Shown: positions 51,808-60,003 of the stretch, in pieces | How the letters are laid out: every line of letters begins with the position of its first letter | Position numbering within the stretch: the first letter of the stretch is position 1 | Source: JBJHDF01 sp050486405 | Lineage (GTDB): Bacteria; Pseudomonadota; Gammaproteobacteria; Pseudomonadales; Cellvibrionaceae | Assembly: GCA_050486405.1 (NCBI GenBank) | Contig: JBJHDF010000018.1 | Span: forward strand, 19,407 to 83,406 | Direction: 5' to 3' | DNA: 64,000 nucleotides | Translations under genes and position numbers: made by a program | The notes under the pieces: model-generated | Told to the model about the DNA's origin: nothing | What the model saw: the letters and a program-made list of their open reading frames with translations, nothing else | Databases searched by the model: none

Positions 51808-52203
51808 TTAAACGCGACGTTTTTTCGGCGGACGGCAGCCGTTGTGCGGAATCGGCGTGACGTCAGTGATGTTGGTGATTTTGTAACCAACGTTATTCAG
51901 GGCGCGAACCGCCGACTCACGGCCGGGTCCAGGACCCTTCACTTCCACGTCCAGATTCTTCAGGCCGTATTCCTTGGCGGCTTCTCCAGCGCGCTCTGCC
52001 GCCACCTGGGCAGCGAACGGGGTGCTCTTGCGCGAACCGCGAAAACCGGAGCCGCCGGAGGTGGCCCAGGCCAGGGTGTTGCCCTGACGGTCGGTGATGG
52101 TGACGATGGTATTGTTAAAAGACGCGTGGATATGGGCAACGCCGTCCACCACGGACTTCTTAACCTTCTTTTTTGGTGCTGTCTTGTTACCAGGCTTAGC
52201 CAT
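51808..52203 (-). CDS. rpsK: 30S ribosomal protein S11
   Basis: A 131-residue platform protein that contacts the mRNA exit region. Conserved segments are ASFNNTIVTITDRQGN, WATSGGSGFRGSRKSTPFAAQ and GPGPGRESAVRAL, with the C-terminal NGCRPPKKRRV. It follows rpsM by 70 bp and precedes rpsD by 15 bp. Gene length and termini match the family. Confidence 0.98.
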   Translation of the reverse strand: MAKPGNKTAPKKKVKKSVVDGVAHIHASFNNTIVTITDRQGNTLAWATSGGSGFRGSRKSTPFAAQVAAERAGEAAKEYGLKNLDVEVKGPGPGRESAVRALNNVGYKITNITDVTPIPHNGCRPPKKRRV

Positions 52204-52273
52204 AGCAATAATTTCCTAACCTGTGGTTACTGTCGTTGAAGGGCTCTGCTTGACGCAGCCCCGGCCGAATCGC

Positions 52274-52630
52274 TTACTTTTTGATCGGCTTACGGGGGCC
52301 CTTGCGGGTCCGGGCATTGGTCTTGGTGCGCTGTCCGTTTACCGGCAGGCTACGGCGATGCCGCAGGCCACGGTAGCAGCCCAGATCCATCAAACGCTTG
52401 ATGTTCATGGACACAGTCCGACGCAGGTCGCCTTCAACAGTGTGCTTGGCTACCTCGTTGCGGATGGCGTCCATCTGCTCTTCGCTCAGGGTGCTGACGC
52501 GGGTTTCCGGCGCCACGCCGGTAGCCGCGCAGATTTTCTGAGCTGTGGTACGGCCAATGCCGTAGACATAGGTCAGAGAGATCACCGCGTGTTTGTGATC
52601 TGGTATGTTTACACCAGCAATACGGGCCAT
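52274..52630 (-). CDS. rpsM: 30S ribosomal protein S13
   Basis: A 118-residue head protein that contacts the P-site tRNA and the central bridge to the 50S subunit. It starts MARIAGVNIPDHKHAVISLT, and the C-terminal extension RHRRSLPVNGQRTKTNARTRK is the conserved basic tail. It is the first gene of the alpha operon; a candidate promoter lies 75–103 bp upstream of its ATG. Confidence 0.98.
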   Translation of the reverse strand: MARIAGVNIPDHKHAVISLTYVYGIGRTTAQKICAATGVAPETRVSTLSEEQMDAIRNEVAKHTVEGDLRRTVSMNIKRLMDLGCYRGLRHRRSLPVNGQRTKTNARTRKGPRKPIKK

Positions 52631-52704
52631 TCAAATTACTCCAGTAACACTAAAATTGCGGCGCTGACGGCAATTCTTGCCACCTGCCGGCCAAAAGGCG
52701 CGAA

Positions 52705-52733
52705 AGGATAGCGGTAAAATCGCCCAAAATCAA
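52705..52733 (-). promoter_or_regulatory. candidate alpha-operon promoter upstream of rpsM
   Basis: On the minus strand TTGATT (52728–52733) and TATCCT (52705–52710) are separated by exactly 17 bp. It follows the hairpin after rpmJ and would start a ~70-nt leader for rpsM–rpsK–rpsD–rpoA–rplQ. That leader is where S4 represses the operon in E. coli. Confidence 0.55.
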
Positions 52734-52735
52734 TA

Positions 52736-52757
52736 GCCCGGAGGTTTCCCCCCGGGC
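52736..52757 (-). terminator. hairpin between rpmJ and rpsM
   Basis: GCCCGG-GG pairs with CCTCCGGGC with one mismatch around a 4-nt loop, then TATTGATTTT. It lies 38 bp after the rpmJ stop and just before the candidate alpha-operon promoter; probably a partial terminator at the spc–alpha border. Confidence 0.65.
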
Positions 52758-52794
52758 GACAGTCAGCGCCCCCATAACAACGCCTGGGCTGATA

Positions 52795-52911
52795 TCAGCC
52801 CTGACGCTGCTTGTGGCGGGGTTCGGCGCTGCAAATCACGCGAACCACACCATTGCGGCGCACAACCTTGCAGTTGCGGCACATTTTCTTAACAGAAGCA
52901 CGAACTTTCAT
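52795..52911 (-). CDS. rpmJ: 50S ribosomal protein L36
   Basis: A 38-residue protein read directly from the sequence: it begins MKVRASVKKMCRNCKVVRRN, continues with VVRVICS and ends PRHKQRQG. Three Cys (C11, C14, C27) and a His near the end form the zinc ribbon of the metal-binding paralogue of L36. It lies 24 bp after secY and is the last gene before the spc–alpha hairpin. Confidence 0.97.
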   Translation of the reverse strand: MKVRASVKKMCRNCKVVRRNGVVRVICSAEPRHKQRQG

Positions 52912-52935
52912 GTTTCTACCCTTAAAATCCGACTA

Positions 52936-54267
52936 TCAGCGCGCGTTGCCGCGGCCATAGCCCTGTAGGTTTGACTTCTTCATCAGCGAGTCGTACTGAT
53001 GGGACATCAGGTGTGACTGAACCTGGGACATAAAGTCCATAACCACCACCACCACGATCAGCAGCGAGGTTCCACCCAGATAGAAAGGCACACCAGTGGC
53101 CACTATCAGGAACTGAGGCATCAGACAAACCGCAGACATATAAATGGCGCCTGCCACCGTCAGACGGGTCAGAACACCATCGATATACTTTGCCGACTGC
53201 TCGCCCGGGCGTATACCGGGAATATAGGCGCCGGACTTTTTCAGGTTATCCGCCACTTCCTTGGGGTTGAACATCAACGCCGTATAGAAGAAGCAGAAAA
53301 ACGATATCAAGGCTGCAAACAGTATGACGTTCAACGGCTGGCCAGGGCCGAGCATCATGGCAACATCCTGCAGCAACTCGCCGCCGACCCCTTCACCGTC
53401 ACCGCCAAACCAGGTGGCAATGGATGCCGGGAACATCAACAGCGCACTGGCAAAAATCGCCGGGATAACGCCCGCCATATTCACCTTCAGGGGCAGGTGA
53501 CTGGCTTGAGCACTGTAACCGTGGCGCCCCTGCTGCCGCTTGGCGTAGTTGACGGTAATTCGACGTTGACCGCGCTCGATCCGAACGATCAACCACATTA
53601 CGCCCAGGGCTATAAGTACAATTATCAGCAGTGTCAGCAAGTTCAAATCACCCTGCCGCGCACTCTCCAGCGCCTGACCAATAGCACCTGGCAAACCGGC
53701 AACAATACCGGCGTAGATCAGCATTGAAATACCGTTGCCAACGCCGTGCTCGGTAACCTGCTCACCCAGCCACATCATGAATACGGCACCAGTCACCAGC
53801 GACACGACGCCAATAAAGTAGAAGGCTGGGCCAGGGTCAAAAGCCATACCGGAAAAACCCACGGTGAAGGCAAAGCCCTGAATCGTCGCCAGGCCAACAG
53901 TGGCATAGCGGGTGTACTGGTTGATCTTGCGCCGCCCAGCATCGCCCTCTTTCTTGAGCTGTTCAAGAGTCGGGTGCATGGCTGTCATGAGCTGCATGAT
54001 GATCGACGCGGTAATGTAGGGCATGATGCCCAACGCGAGGATACTCATGCGCTCCAGGGCACCACCGGAGAACATGTTGAACAGCCCGAGAATCGTGCCT
54101 TCGTTCTGCCCAAACAGATGCGCTACCCGGTCGGGGTCCAGCCCCGGCACGGGAATGTGGGTGCCGATGCGGTACACCACAATAGCCATGAGCAGAAAGC
54201 GAAGGCGAGCCCAAAGCTCGCCCAGACCTTTTTGATGCGCCAGTACCGGTTTGCCTGGAGTCGCCAT
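52936..54267 (-). CDS. secY: Sec translocon channel subunit
   Basis: A 443-residue inner-membrane protein with ten membrane helices, forming the protein-conducting channel with SecE and SecG. Conserved segments are YRIGTHIPVPGLDP in the first periplasmic/plug region, LGIMPYITASIIMQLMT (helix 2b–3) and GIRPGEQSAKYIDGVLTRLT in the cytoplasmic loop that receives SecA and ribosomes. It exports the Sec substrates encoded in this window. It lies 9 bp after rplO and 24 bp before rpmJ. Confidence 0.98.
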   Translation of the reverse strand: MATPGKPVLAHQKGLGELWARLRFLLMAIVVYRIGTHIPVPGLDPDRVAHLFGQNEGTILGLFNMFSGGALERMSILALGIMPYITASIIMQLMTAMHPTLEQLKKEGDAGRRKINQYTRYATVGLATIQGFAFTVGFSGMAFDPGPAFYFIGVVSLVTGAVFMMWLGEQVTEHGVGNGISMLIYAGIVAGLPGAIGQALESARQGDLNLLTLLIIVLIALGVMWLIVRIERGQRRITVNYAKRQQGRHGYSAQASHLPLKVNMAGVIPAIFASALLMFPASIATWFGGDGEGVGGELLQDVAMMLGPGQPLNVILFAALISFFCFFYTALMFNPKEVADNLKKSGAYIPGIRPGEQSAKYIDGVLTRLTVAGAIYMSAVCLMPQFLIVATGVPFYLGGTSLLIVVVVVMDFMSQVQSHLMSHQYDSLMKKSNLQGYGRGNAR

Positions 54268-54276
54268 GAACGCCCC

Positions 54277-54711
54277 TTAGTCTTGAACTTTTCCGCCAGC
54301 CGCTTCGATTGCCGCGCGAGCGCCCTTACTGACCGCCAGACCACTGACAGTTACCGCTTTCTTCAGCTCGCCGGACAGAAATACCCGGGCGCGCTTGATG
54401 TTGGCACCGACGACGCCGGCCTGCTTGAGCGTTTCCAGGTCTACGGTTTCACCGTCAACCAGGTTCAGCTCGGACAGCCGTACCTTGCCAGTAACCCGAC
54501 CGATGCGAGAGCTGAAGCCATACTTCGGCAGCCGCTTCTGCAAGGGCATTTGACCGCCCTCGAAGCCCGGCTTGACAGTACCGCCGCTACGGGCTTTCAA
54601 ACCTTTGTGGCCGCGACCGGCGGTTTTACCCAGGCCGCTGCCAATACCGCGGCCCACGCGCTTTTTGCTTTGCGTGCTGCCGGGTGCGGGACTCAGTGTA
54701 TTAAGACGCAT
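54277..54711 (-). CDS. rplO: 50S ribosomal protein L15
   Basis: A 144-residue large-subunit protein needed late in assembly. It starts MRLNTLSPAPGSTQSKKRVG, and the glycine-rich RNA-binding stretch GRGIGSGLGKTAGRGHKG is diagnostic. The C-terminal half (VKLSELNLVDG-like VRLSELNLVDG, GARAAIEAAGG) is the globular L15e/L18e fold. It lies 1 bp after rpmD. Confidence 0.98.
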   Translation of the reverse strand: MRLNTLSPAPGSTQSKKRVGRGIGSGLGKTAGRGHKGLKARSGGTVKPGFEGGQMPLQKRLPKYGFSSRIGRVTGKVRLSELNLVDGETVDLETLKQAGVVGANIKRARVFLSGELKKAVTVSGLAVSKGARAAIEAAGGKVQD

Positions 54712-54712
54712 A

Positions 54713-54898
54713 TCACTCTCCCTCTACCTTAACCATATAGTTGACCTGATTGATCATGCCACGCACCGAGGGAGTATCTTCTACCTCAACGGTATGACCA
54801 ATGCGGCGCAGGCCCAAACCGACAACGCTGGCCTTGTGGTTCTTCAGGCGACCAGCGGTGCTGCGGGTTTGAGTGACTTTAATCATTTTCTTAGCCAT
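54713..54898 (-). CDS. rpmD: 50S ribosomal protein L30
   Basis: A 61-residue protein. The ATG at 54898 gives MAKKMIKVTQTRSTAGRL, the bacterial start; a TTG 18 bp upstream is less likely. VGLGLRRIGHTVEVEDTPSV and the C-terminal MINQVNYMVKVEG are conserved. It lies between rpsE (35 bp) and rplO (1 bp). Confidence 0.97.
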   Translation of the reverse strand: MAKKMIKVTQTRSTAGRLKNHKASVVGLGLRRIGHTVEVEDTPSVRGMINQVNYMVKVEGE

Positions 54899-54933
54899 GG
54901 TGGTATCCGCTATCAAATCATCGGCTTAGCCGA

Positions 54934-55446
54934 TCAGTTCAGAATCTCTTCAACGCTCTTACCGCGCTTGGCGGCTACACTCTCCGGGGACTCCATGGTT
55001 TTCAGCGCGTTGAAAGTTGCGCGCACCACGTTCACCGGGTTGGTGGAGCCGTAGCACTTGGCCAGTACGTTTTGTACGCCGGCAATTTCCAATACAGCGC
55101 GCATGGCACCACCGGCAATTACGCCAGTACCCTGAGAGGCCGGCTGCATGTATACCTTGGAGGCGCCGTGGCGTCCCCGAGTGGGGTACTGCAGGGTATC
55201 ACCGTTCAGGTCGACATCGATCATGTTGCGACGAGCAGCTTCCATGGCCTTCTGGATGGCCACAGGCACTTCACGCGCCTTGCCCCGACCAAAACCCACT
55301 TTGCCATTGCCGTCGCCAACCACGGTCAAAGCCGTGAAGGCAAAGATCCGGCCACCTTTGACCGTTTTGGCAACACGATTAACTTCTACCAGCTTTTCCA
55401 GGTAGCCTTCGTTGTTGCTTTCTTCGTCTTTCTTCGAGTATGCCAT
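54934..55446 (-). CDS. rpsE: 30S ribosomal protein S5
   Basis: A 170-residue protein important for decoding accuracy. The ATG at 55446 is used; the longer frame overlaps rplR. The double-stranded RNA-binding segment includes GRIFAFTALTVVGDGNGKVG, and the fidelity region is GFGRGKAREVP. STNPVNVVRATFNAL closes the second domain. It lies 10 bp after rplR. Confidence 0.98.
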   Translation of the reverse strand: MAYSKKDEESNNEGYLEKLVEVNRVAKTVKGGRIFAFTALTVVGDGNGKVGFGRGKAREVPVAIQKAMEAARRNMIDVDLNGDTLQYPTRGRHGASKVYMQPASQGTGVIAGGAMRAVLEIAGVQNVLAKCYGSTNPVNVVRATFNALKTMESPESVAAKRGKSVEEILN

Positions 55447-55456
55447 GTCTCTACCT

Positions 55457-55807
55457 TTAGAATTCCAGTCCGGCTTCGCGTGCACTGTCAGCCAGCGCCT
55501 TCACCCGCCCGTGGTACTTAAAGCCGCTGCGATCAAACGCCACCTGGGAAATACCGGCAGATTTGGCTCGCTCGGCGATCAGTGCTCCCACTGCCTTGGC
55601 TGCTTCCGTGTTACCGGTTTTGCCGCTACGCAGTGACTTATCCAGTGTCGAGGCACTGGCCAATACCTTACTGCCGTCGCTATCTATGATTTGCGCATAG
55701 ATGTGGCGCGGCGTGCGGTGAACAGCCAGACGTACGGCGTTCAACTCGCGAATCTTTACCCGAGCACGGCGTGCACGGCGAAGACGGGAAACCTGCTTAT
55801 CGCTCAT
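55457..55807 (-). CDS. rplR: 50S ribosomal protein L18
   Basis: A 116-residue 5S rRNA-binding protein of the central protuberance. It has the basic start DKQVSRLRRARRARVKI, AVHRTPRHIYAQIID and the C-terminal DRSGFKYHGRVKALADSARE. It lies 9 bp after rplF and 10 bp before rpsE in the spc order. Confidence 0.98.
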   Translation of the reverse strand: MSDKQVSRLRRARRARVKIRELNAVRLAVHRTPRHIYAQIIDSDGSKVLASASTLDKSLRSGKTGNTEAAKAVGALIAERAKSAGISQVAFDRSGFKYHGRVKALADSAREAGLEF

Positions 55808-55816
55808 AACTATGCC

Positions 55817-56350
55817 CTACTTCTTCTTGGCTTCTTTACGACGTACATTTTCGTCTGCGTATCTCACACCCTTGCCCTTATAGGGCTCCGGCGCACGCAG
55901 GGCGCGGATCTCTGAAGCTATCTGCCCCAGCAATTGCTTATCAGCACTTTTCAGTACCACTTCAGTCTGACTGGTCACCTCGGCTTTTACGCCTTCTGGC
56001 AGGGTGTAGTCCACCGGGTTGGAATAGCCCAAAGACATATTCAGAGTCTTGCCCTCTGCTTTAACCCGATAGCCAACACCAACCAGCTGTAGCTTCAGCT
56101 CAAAACCCTCACTGACCCCCTTGACCATATTGCAGACCAGAGCGCGAGTGGTACCAGCCAGAGCGCGGGATTGCTTGGCACCGTTACGAGGCGCGAACTT
56201 GAGGAGGTTGTCCTCCTGAGTTACTTCGACACTCTCGTGAATGTTCATGGCCAGAGTGGCGTTGCCACCCTTGACGGTCAGCGCCTGACCGTCAAGCGTC
56301 ACTTTGACTGACGCGGGCACTTCTACCGGACTGTTTGCTACACGTGACAT
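55817..56350 (-). CDS. rplF: 50S ribosomal protein L6
   Basis: A 177-residue two-domain protein near the L7/L12 stalk base. Conserved segments are VTLDGQALTVKGG in domain 1 and EPYKGKGVRYADENVRRKEAKKK at the C-terminus, split here as EPYKGKGVRYAD then NVRRKEAKKK. It follows rpsH by 12 bp and precedes rplR by 9 bp. Confidence 0.98.
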   Translation of the reverse strand: MSRVANSPVEVPASVKVTLDGQALTVKGGNATLAMNIHESVEVTQEDNLLKFAPRNGAKQSRALAGTTRALVCNMVKGVSEGFELKLQLVGVGYRVKAEGKTLNMSLGYSNPVDYTLPEGVKAEVTSQTEVVLKSADKQLLGQIASEIRALRAPEPYKGKGVRYADENVRRKEAKKK

Positions 56351-56362
56351 GACGACTTCCCG

Positions 56363-56755
56363 TTAAAATACTGTGCAGAGGACTTCACCACCGATACCCG
56401 CAGCGCGGGCGGCCCGATCAGTCATAACACCTTTACTGGTAGAAACTATGGCAACGCCCAACCCGCCGCGAACCTGTGGCAGCCCAGTCTTACCAGCATA
56501 ACTGCGCAGACCGGGCCGACTGACCAGATCCAGCTCGGCAATTACCGGCTTGCCATTGTGGTACTTCAGTTCAACAGTCAGTTGCGGCTTGCCGCCCTCT
56601 TCAACGGAAAAGCCGCTGATATACCCTTCGTCTACCAGTACCTGCGCTACACTCTTCTTCAGTTTGGAAGAAGGCATGGCCACGCTCGGCTTACCAACGC
56701 GCTGGGCATTGCGAATGCGGGTCAGCATATCTGCCAGGGGATCTTGCATACTCAT
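56363..56755 (-). CDS. rpsH: 30S ribosomal protein S8
   Basis: A 130-residue primary rRNA-binding protein. It starts SMQDPLADMLTRIRNAQ, and the C-terminal STSKGVMTDRAARAAGIGGE is the RNA-binding block. In E. coli S8 represses the spc operon at rplE; no comparable site was established here. It lies 31 bp after rpsN. Confidence 0.98.
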   Translation of the reverse strand: MSMQDPLADMLTRIRNAQRVGKPSVAMPSSKLKKSVAQVLVDEGYISGFSVEEGGKPQLTVELKYHNGKPVIAELDLVSRPGLRSYAGKTGLPQVRGGLGVAIVSTSKGVMTDRAARAAGIGGEVLCTVF

Positions 56756-56786
56756 CTGATTCTGCTCCTAAATAATACCCGGCGTT

Positions 56787-57092
56787 TTACCAGCTGGATT
56801 TAACCAGGCCTGGGATATCGCCACGCATGGCTGCTTCACGCACTTTATGGCGGCACAACCCGAACTTCCGGTAAACACCGTTCGGCCGGCCAGTTACCCG
56901 GCAACGGTTACGCATACGGCTGGCGCTTGCATCGCGCGGCAGCTTCTGCAGCTTGATCTGGGCTTCCCAAACCTGCTCTTCAGTAGAGTTCGGGTTGACG
57001 ATAACCGCCTTCAGTTCAGCCCGCTTGGCGGCGTACCGTTTTACGGTTTTGGCACGCTTTACTTCGCGCGCAATCATAGATTTTTTAGCCAT
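56787..57092 (-). CDS. rpsN: 30S ribosomal protein S14 (zinc-free type)
   Basis: A 101-residue head protein. It is the long form without the CXXC…CXXC zinc site: the corresponding region reads RNRCRVTGRPNGVYRKFGLC, with only single Cys residues. IPGLVKSSW is the conserved C-terminus. It lies 12 bp after rplE. No zinc-independent paralogue switch would be needed for this form. Confidence 0.97.
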   Translation of the reverse strand: MAKKSMIAREVKRAKTVKRYAAKRAELKAVIVNPNSTEEQVWEAQIKLQKLPRDASASRMRNRCRVTGRPNGVYRKFGLCRHKVREAAMRGDIPGLVKSSW

Positions 57093-57104
57093 GCTAGTTA
57101 CCCT

Positions 57105-57644
57105 TTACCCTTTCAGCGGGAAGTTGAAGGCTCTCAGCAACGCCCTGCCTTCCTCGTCGGTCCGTGCTGTGGTAGTGATGCAAACATCCAGACCACGCAA
57201 CTTGTCAACTTTGTCGTAATCAATTTCCGGGAAAATGATTTGCTCATTCACACCCATTGAAAAATTGCCGCGCCCATCAAATTGCTTTGGGCTAACACCG
57301 CGAAAGTCACGAATACGCGGAATGGCAATAGAAACCAGGCGGTCCAGAAATTCGTACATGCGATCCTTGCGCAACGTAACTTTGCAACCAATCGGCCAAC
57401 CATCGCGAATTTTAAACCCAGCGATGGACTTACGCGCCTTGGTGACGATAGGCTTCTGGCCGGCGATCTTTTCCAGATCAGCCAGGGCGTTTTCCAGTAT
57501 CTTTTTGTCACCCACAGCTTCACCAACACCCATGTTCAAGGTGATCTTGGTGATGCGCGGCACTTCCATCACATTCGCCAGCCCCAGTTCTTCTTTCAGC
57601 TTGGGTGCGAGTTCTTTGCTATACAATTCTTTGAGCCTAGCCAT
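57105..57644 (-). CDS. rplE: 50S ribosomal protein L5
   Basis: A 179-residue 5S rRNA-binding protein contacting the P-site tRNA and S13. Conserved segments are VPRITKITLNMGVGEAVGDK, ARKSIAGFKIRDGWPIGCKV, VTLRKDRMYEFLDRL and FPEIDYDKVDKLRGLDVCI. It lies 6 bp after rplX. Confidence 0.98.
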   Translation of the reverse strand: MARLKELYSKELAPKLKEELGLANVMEVPRITKITLNMGVGEAVGDKKILENALADLEKIAGQKPIVTKARKSIAGFKIRDGWPIGCKVTLRKDRMYEFLDRLVSIAIPRIRDFRGVSPKQFDGRGNFSMGVNEQIIFPEIDYDKVDKLRGLDVCITTTARTDEEGRALLRAFNFPLKG

Positions 57645-57650
57645 TTTCAG

Positions 57651-57977
57651 TTACGCCTCTACGGCTTCGCCATTGGATTTGAAGATGCGAACCTTGCGAT
57701 TCTTGCCGCCTTCTTCAACAACCTTAAAGCCAACACGATCAGCTTTTTTGGTAGTCGGGTTGTAAATAGCAACATTAGAAACCTGAATCGCCGCTTCCTT
57801 TTCAATAATGCCACCAGGCACACCCATTTGCGGGTTGGGACGCTGGTGCTTCTTGATCATGTTGATCCCGGAAACGATTACGCGATTGTCGTCGAGTACG
57901 CGCTTCACCGTGCCGCGCTTACCCTTGTCACGACCAGCGATAACCACCACCTCGTCATCACGCTTAATCTTACGCAT
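57651..57977 (-). CDS. rplX: 50S ribosomal protein L24
   Basis: A 108-residue assembly-initiator protein of the large subunit near the tunnel exit. The KOW motif is DEVVVIAGRDKGKRGTVKRV, followed by GINMIKKHQRPNPQMGVPGG. It lies 33 bp after rplN and 6 bp before rplE. Confidence 0.98.
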   Translation of the reverse strand: MRKIKRDDEVVVIAGRDKGKRGTVKRVLDDNRVIVSGINMIKKHQRPNPQMGVPGGIIEKEAAIQVSNVAIYNPTTKKADRVGFKVVEEGGKNRKVRIFKSNGEAVEA

Positions 57978-58010
57978 TTTTCTGCCCTCGACTCACTGAC
58001 TCTGCTGTAC

Positions 58011-58379
58011 TTACAGTACTTCAGGGGCCAGAGAAATGATTTTCATGAACTTTTCACCACGCAGCTCCCGGGTTACAGGCCCAAAAATACGGGTGCCTAT
58101 CGGAGCGTCCTGGTTGTTCAGCAGCACCGCAGCGTTGTCATCAAAGCGGATCACAGATCCGTCCTGGCGACGAACTCCGCGCTTGGTACGCACCACAACC
58201 GCCTTCATGACCTGGCCTTTTTTCACCTTGCCGCGCGGAATTGCTTCCTTTACGGTCACTTTGATGATGTCGCCTACGGCCGCGTAACGACGGTGTGAAC
58301 CGCCCAGCACCTTGATGCACATTACCCGGCGGGCGCCGCTGTTATCAGCCACGTCCAGGTAGGTTTCTGTCTGAATCAT
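58011..58379 (-). CDS. rplN: 50S ribosomal protein L14
   Basis: A 122-residue protein at the subunit interface, the binding site of RsfS. It begins MIQTETYLDVADNSGARRVM and contains VKKGQVMKAVVVRTK and PIGTRIFGPVTRELR. It is the first gene of the spc group, 44 bp after rpsQ; no convincing promoter was seen in that gap. Confidence 0.98.
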   Translation of the reverse strand: MIQTETYLDVADNSGARRVMCIKVLGGSHRRYAAVGDIIKVTVKEAIPRGKVKKGQVMKAVVVRTKRGVRRQDGSVIRFDDNAAVLLNNQDAPIGTRIFGPVTRELRGEKFMKIISLAPEVL

Positions 58380-58423
58380 CGTCCGTCTCCGAAACTAGTA
58401 TCTGCTCGCTCGAAAATCTGTTG

Positions 58424-58690
58424 TCAGATTTCCACAGCGCGCTCTTCAATATTTACCAAGGCCCAGGATTTGGTCTTTGACAGCGGTCGAGATTCCACAA
58501 TAGTGACCAGATCGCCAATCCTGGATTCGTTGTTCTCATCGTGAGCTTTCAGCTTTGTAGACTTGCTGACATACTTGCCGTAAAGCGGATGCTTAACACG
58601 ACGCTCAATCAGAACGGTGATGGTCTTGTCCATCTTGTCGCTGACCACTCTACCTGTAAAGGACCGCTTTAACTTGTCATCCCGAGTCAT
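58424..58690 (-). CDS. rpsQ: 30S ribosomal protein S17
   Basis: An 88-residue OB-fold protein that binds 16S rRNA helix 11. Conserved segments are FTGRVVSDKMDKTITVLIER, VKHPLYGKYV and SRPLSKTKSWALV. It lies 2 bp after rpmC and closes the S10 group. Confidence 0.98.
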   Translation of the reverse strand: MTRDDKLKRSFTGRVVSDKMDKTITVLIERRVKHPLYGKYVSKSTKLKAHDENNESRIGDLVTIVESRPLSKTKSWALVNIEERAVEI

Positions 58691-58692
58691 CG

Positions 58693-58884
58693 TTAGTTAC
58701 CTGCTTTCTGTCTGAGCGCTGTCTTGATGCGAGCAATATCCCTGCGGGCTTGCTTCAGCAAATGAGTCTGTCCCAGCTGGCCGGTTTTGGCCTGCATACG
58801 CAGCTTGAACTGCTCTTTGCGCTGAGAGATCAACTCGTCGTTCAGCTCTTCTGCGGACTTTTCCCGGAGTTCTGAAGCTTTCAT
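58693..58884 (-). CDS. rpmC: 50S ribosomal protein L29
   Basis: A 63-residue helical protein at the tunnel exit, beside the SRP and trigger-factor docking site L23. The ATG at 58884 overlaps the rplP stop by one base (TGATG) and gives MKASELREKSAEELNDELI; KEQFKLRMQAKTGQLGQTH is conserved. It lies 2 bp before rpsQ. Confidence 0.97.
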   Translation of the reverse strand: MKASELREKSAEELNDELISQRKEQFKLRMQAKTGQLGQTHLLKQARRDIARIKTALRQKAGN

Positions 58885-59297
58885 CACATCACCGAACGTT
58901 TTACAAAGGTTGTCGTAATAGGCAATTTAGCCGCTGCCAGTGCGAAGGCTTCGCGGGCCAGTTCTTCACTGACACCGTCCATCTCGTACAAAACCTTGCC
59001 CGGACGGATCTGTGCCACCCAGTATTCCACGTTGCCCTTACCTTTACCCTGACGTACTTCCAGAGGCTTTTCGGTGATGGGCTTATCCGGAAACACCCGG
59101 ATCCAAATTTTTCCGCCACGCTTGATGTGGCGAGTCATTGCTCGGCGAGCCGCTTCAATTTGGCGAGCGGTGATCCGCCCCCGGGCAGTGGCCTTGAGGC
59201 CAAAATCACCGAAGCTGACTTTCGCACCGCGCTGAGCCAGACCGCGGTTGCGGCCCTTCATCTGCTTGCGAAACTTTGTACGCTTTGGCTGCAACAT
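58884..59297 (-). CDS. rplP: 50S ribosomal protein L16
   Basis: A 137-residue protein organising the A-site and peptidyl-transferase region. It begins MLQPKRTKFRKQMKGRNRG and contains ITARQIEAARRAMTRHIKRG and RVFPDKPITEKPLEVRQGKG; the Arg in this block is the one hydroxylated by RoxA in E. coli. It lies 12 bp after rpsC. Confidence 0.98.
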   Translation of the reverse strand: MLQPKRTKFRKQMKGRNRGLAQRGAKVSFGDFGLKATARGRITARQIEAARRAMTRHIKRGGKIWIRVFPDKPITEKPLEVRQGKGKGNVEYWVAQIRPGKVLYEMDGVSEELAREAFALAAAKLPITTTFVKRSVM

Positions 59298-59309
59298 TTT
59301 GCGTACTCC

Positions 59310-59990
59310 TTACTTGGTTTTGGCGGATTTTTTCTTGGGAGCGGCTTCGGGGTCAGTAGCACCACCGATGATTTCTCCCTTGAAGATCCAGACCTTGACG
59401 CCAATGATGCCGTAGGTGGTAGACGCCTCGGCGGTGGCATAATCAATATCTGCACGCAGTGTGTGCAGCGGCACGCGGCCTTCCCGGTACCACTCAGTAC
59501 GGGCAATCTCAGCACCGCCAAGACGACCACTGATTTGGATCTTGATACCCTCAGCGCCTTGACGCATAGCATTCTGTACGGCGCGCTTCATGGCGCGGCG
59601 GAACATGACGCGGCGCTCGAGCTGCTGCGCAACGCCCTGAGCCACCAAAGCAGCATCCAGGTCCGGCTTGCGAATCTCTTCGATGTTGATGTGCACCGGC
59701 ACACCCAGCTGCTTGCTGACATCCGCGCGCAGCTTGTCGACATCCTCACCTTTCTTGCCGATCACGATACCGGGGCGGGCTGTATGAATAGTGACCCGGG
59801 CAGTGTTCGCCGGCCGCTCTATCACCACCCGACTTACAGAGGCATGAGCAAGCTTGTCCTGTATGTACTTTCGTACCTGCAGGTCGGCATTCAGTTTATC
59901 GGCATACTGATCATCGCCGGCATACCATATTGAAGTATGCTGCTTGACGATGCCCAGACGAATTCCCGTCGGATTTACTTTCTGACCCAT
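59310..59990 (-). CDS. rpsC: 30S ribosomal protein S3
   Basis: A 226-residue protein lining the mRNA entry channel, with helicase activity together with S4. It begins MGQKVNPTGIRLGIVKQHTS. The KH domain includes PGIVIGKKGEDVDKLR, and the C-terminal domain GRLGGAEIARTEWYREGRVP. The tail is basic (PEAAPKKKSAKTK). It lies 13 bp after rplV. Confidence 0.98.
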   Translation of the reverse strand: MGQKVNPTGIRLGIVKQHTSIWYAGDDQYADKLNADLQVRKYIQDKLAHASVSRVVIERPANTARVTIHTARPGIVIGKKGEDVDKLRADVSKQLGVPVHINIEEIRKPDLDAALVAQGVAQQLERRVMFRRAMKRAVQNAMRQGAEGIKIQISGRLGGAEIARTEWYREGRVPLHTLRADIDYATAEASTTYGIIGVKVWIFKGEIIGGATDPEAAPKKKSAKTK

Positions 59991-60003
59991 AACGCCTGCT
60001 CTC

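Noticed and set aside
58380..58423. Possible spc-operon promoter before rplN
   Set aside because: CTGACA and GATACT can be picked out but with 19-bp spacing; the match is too weak to call.
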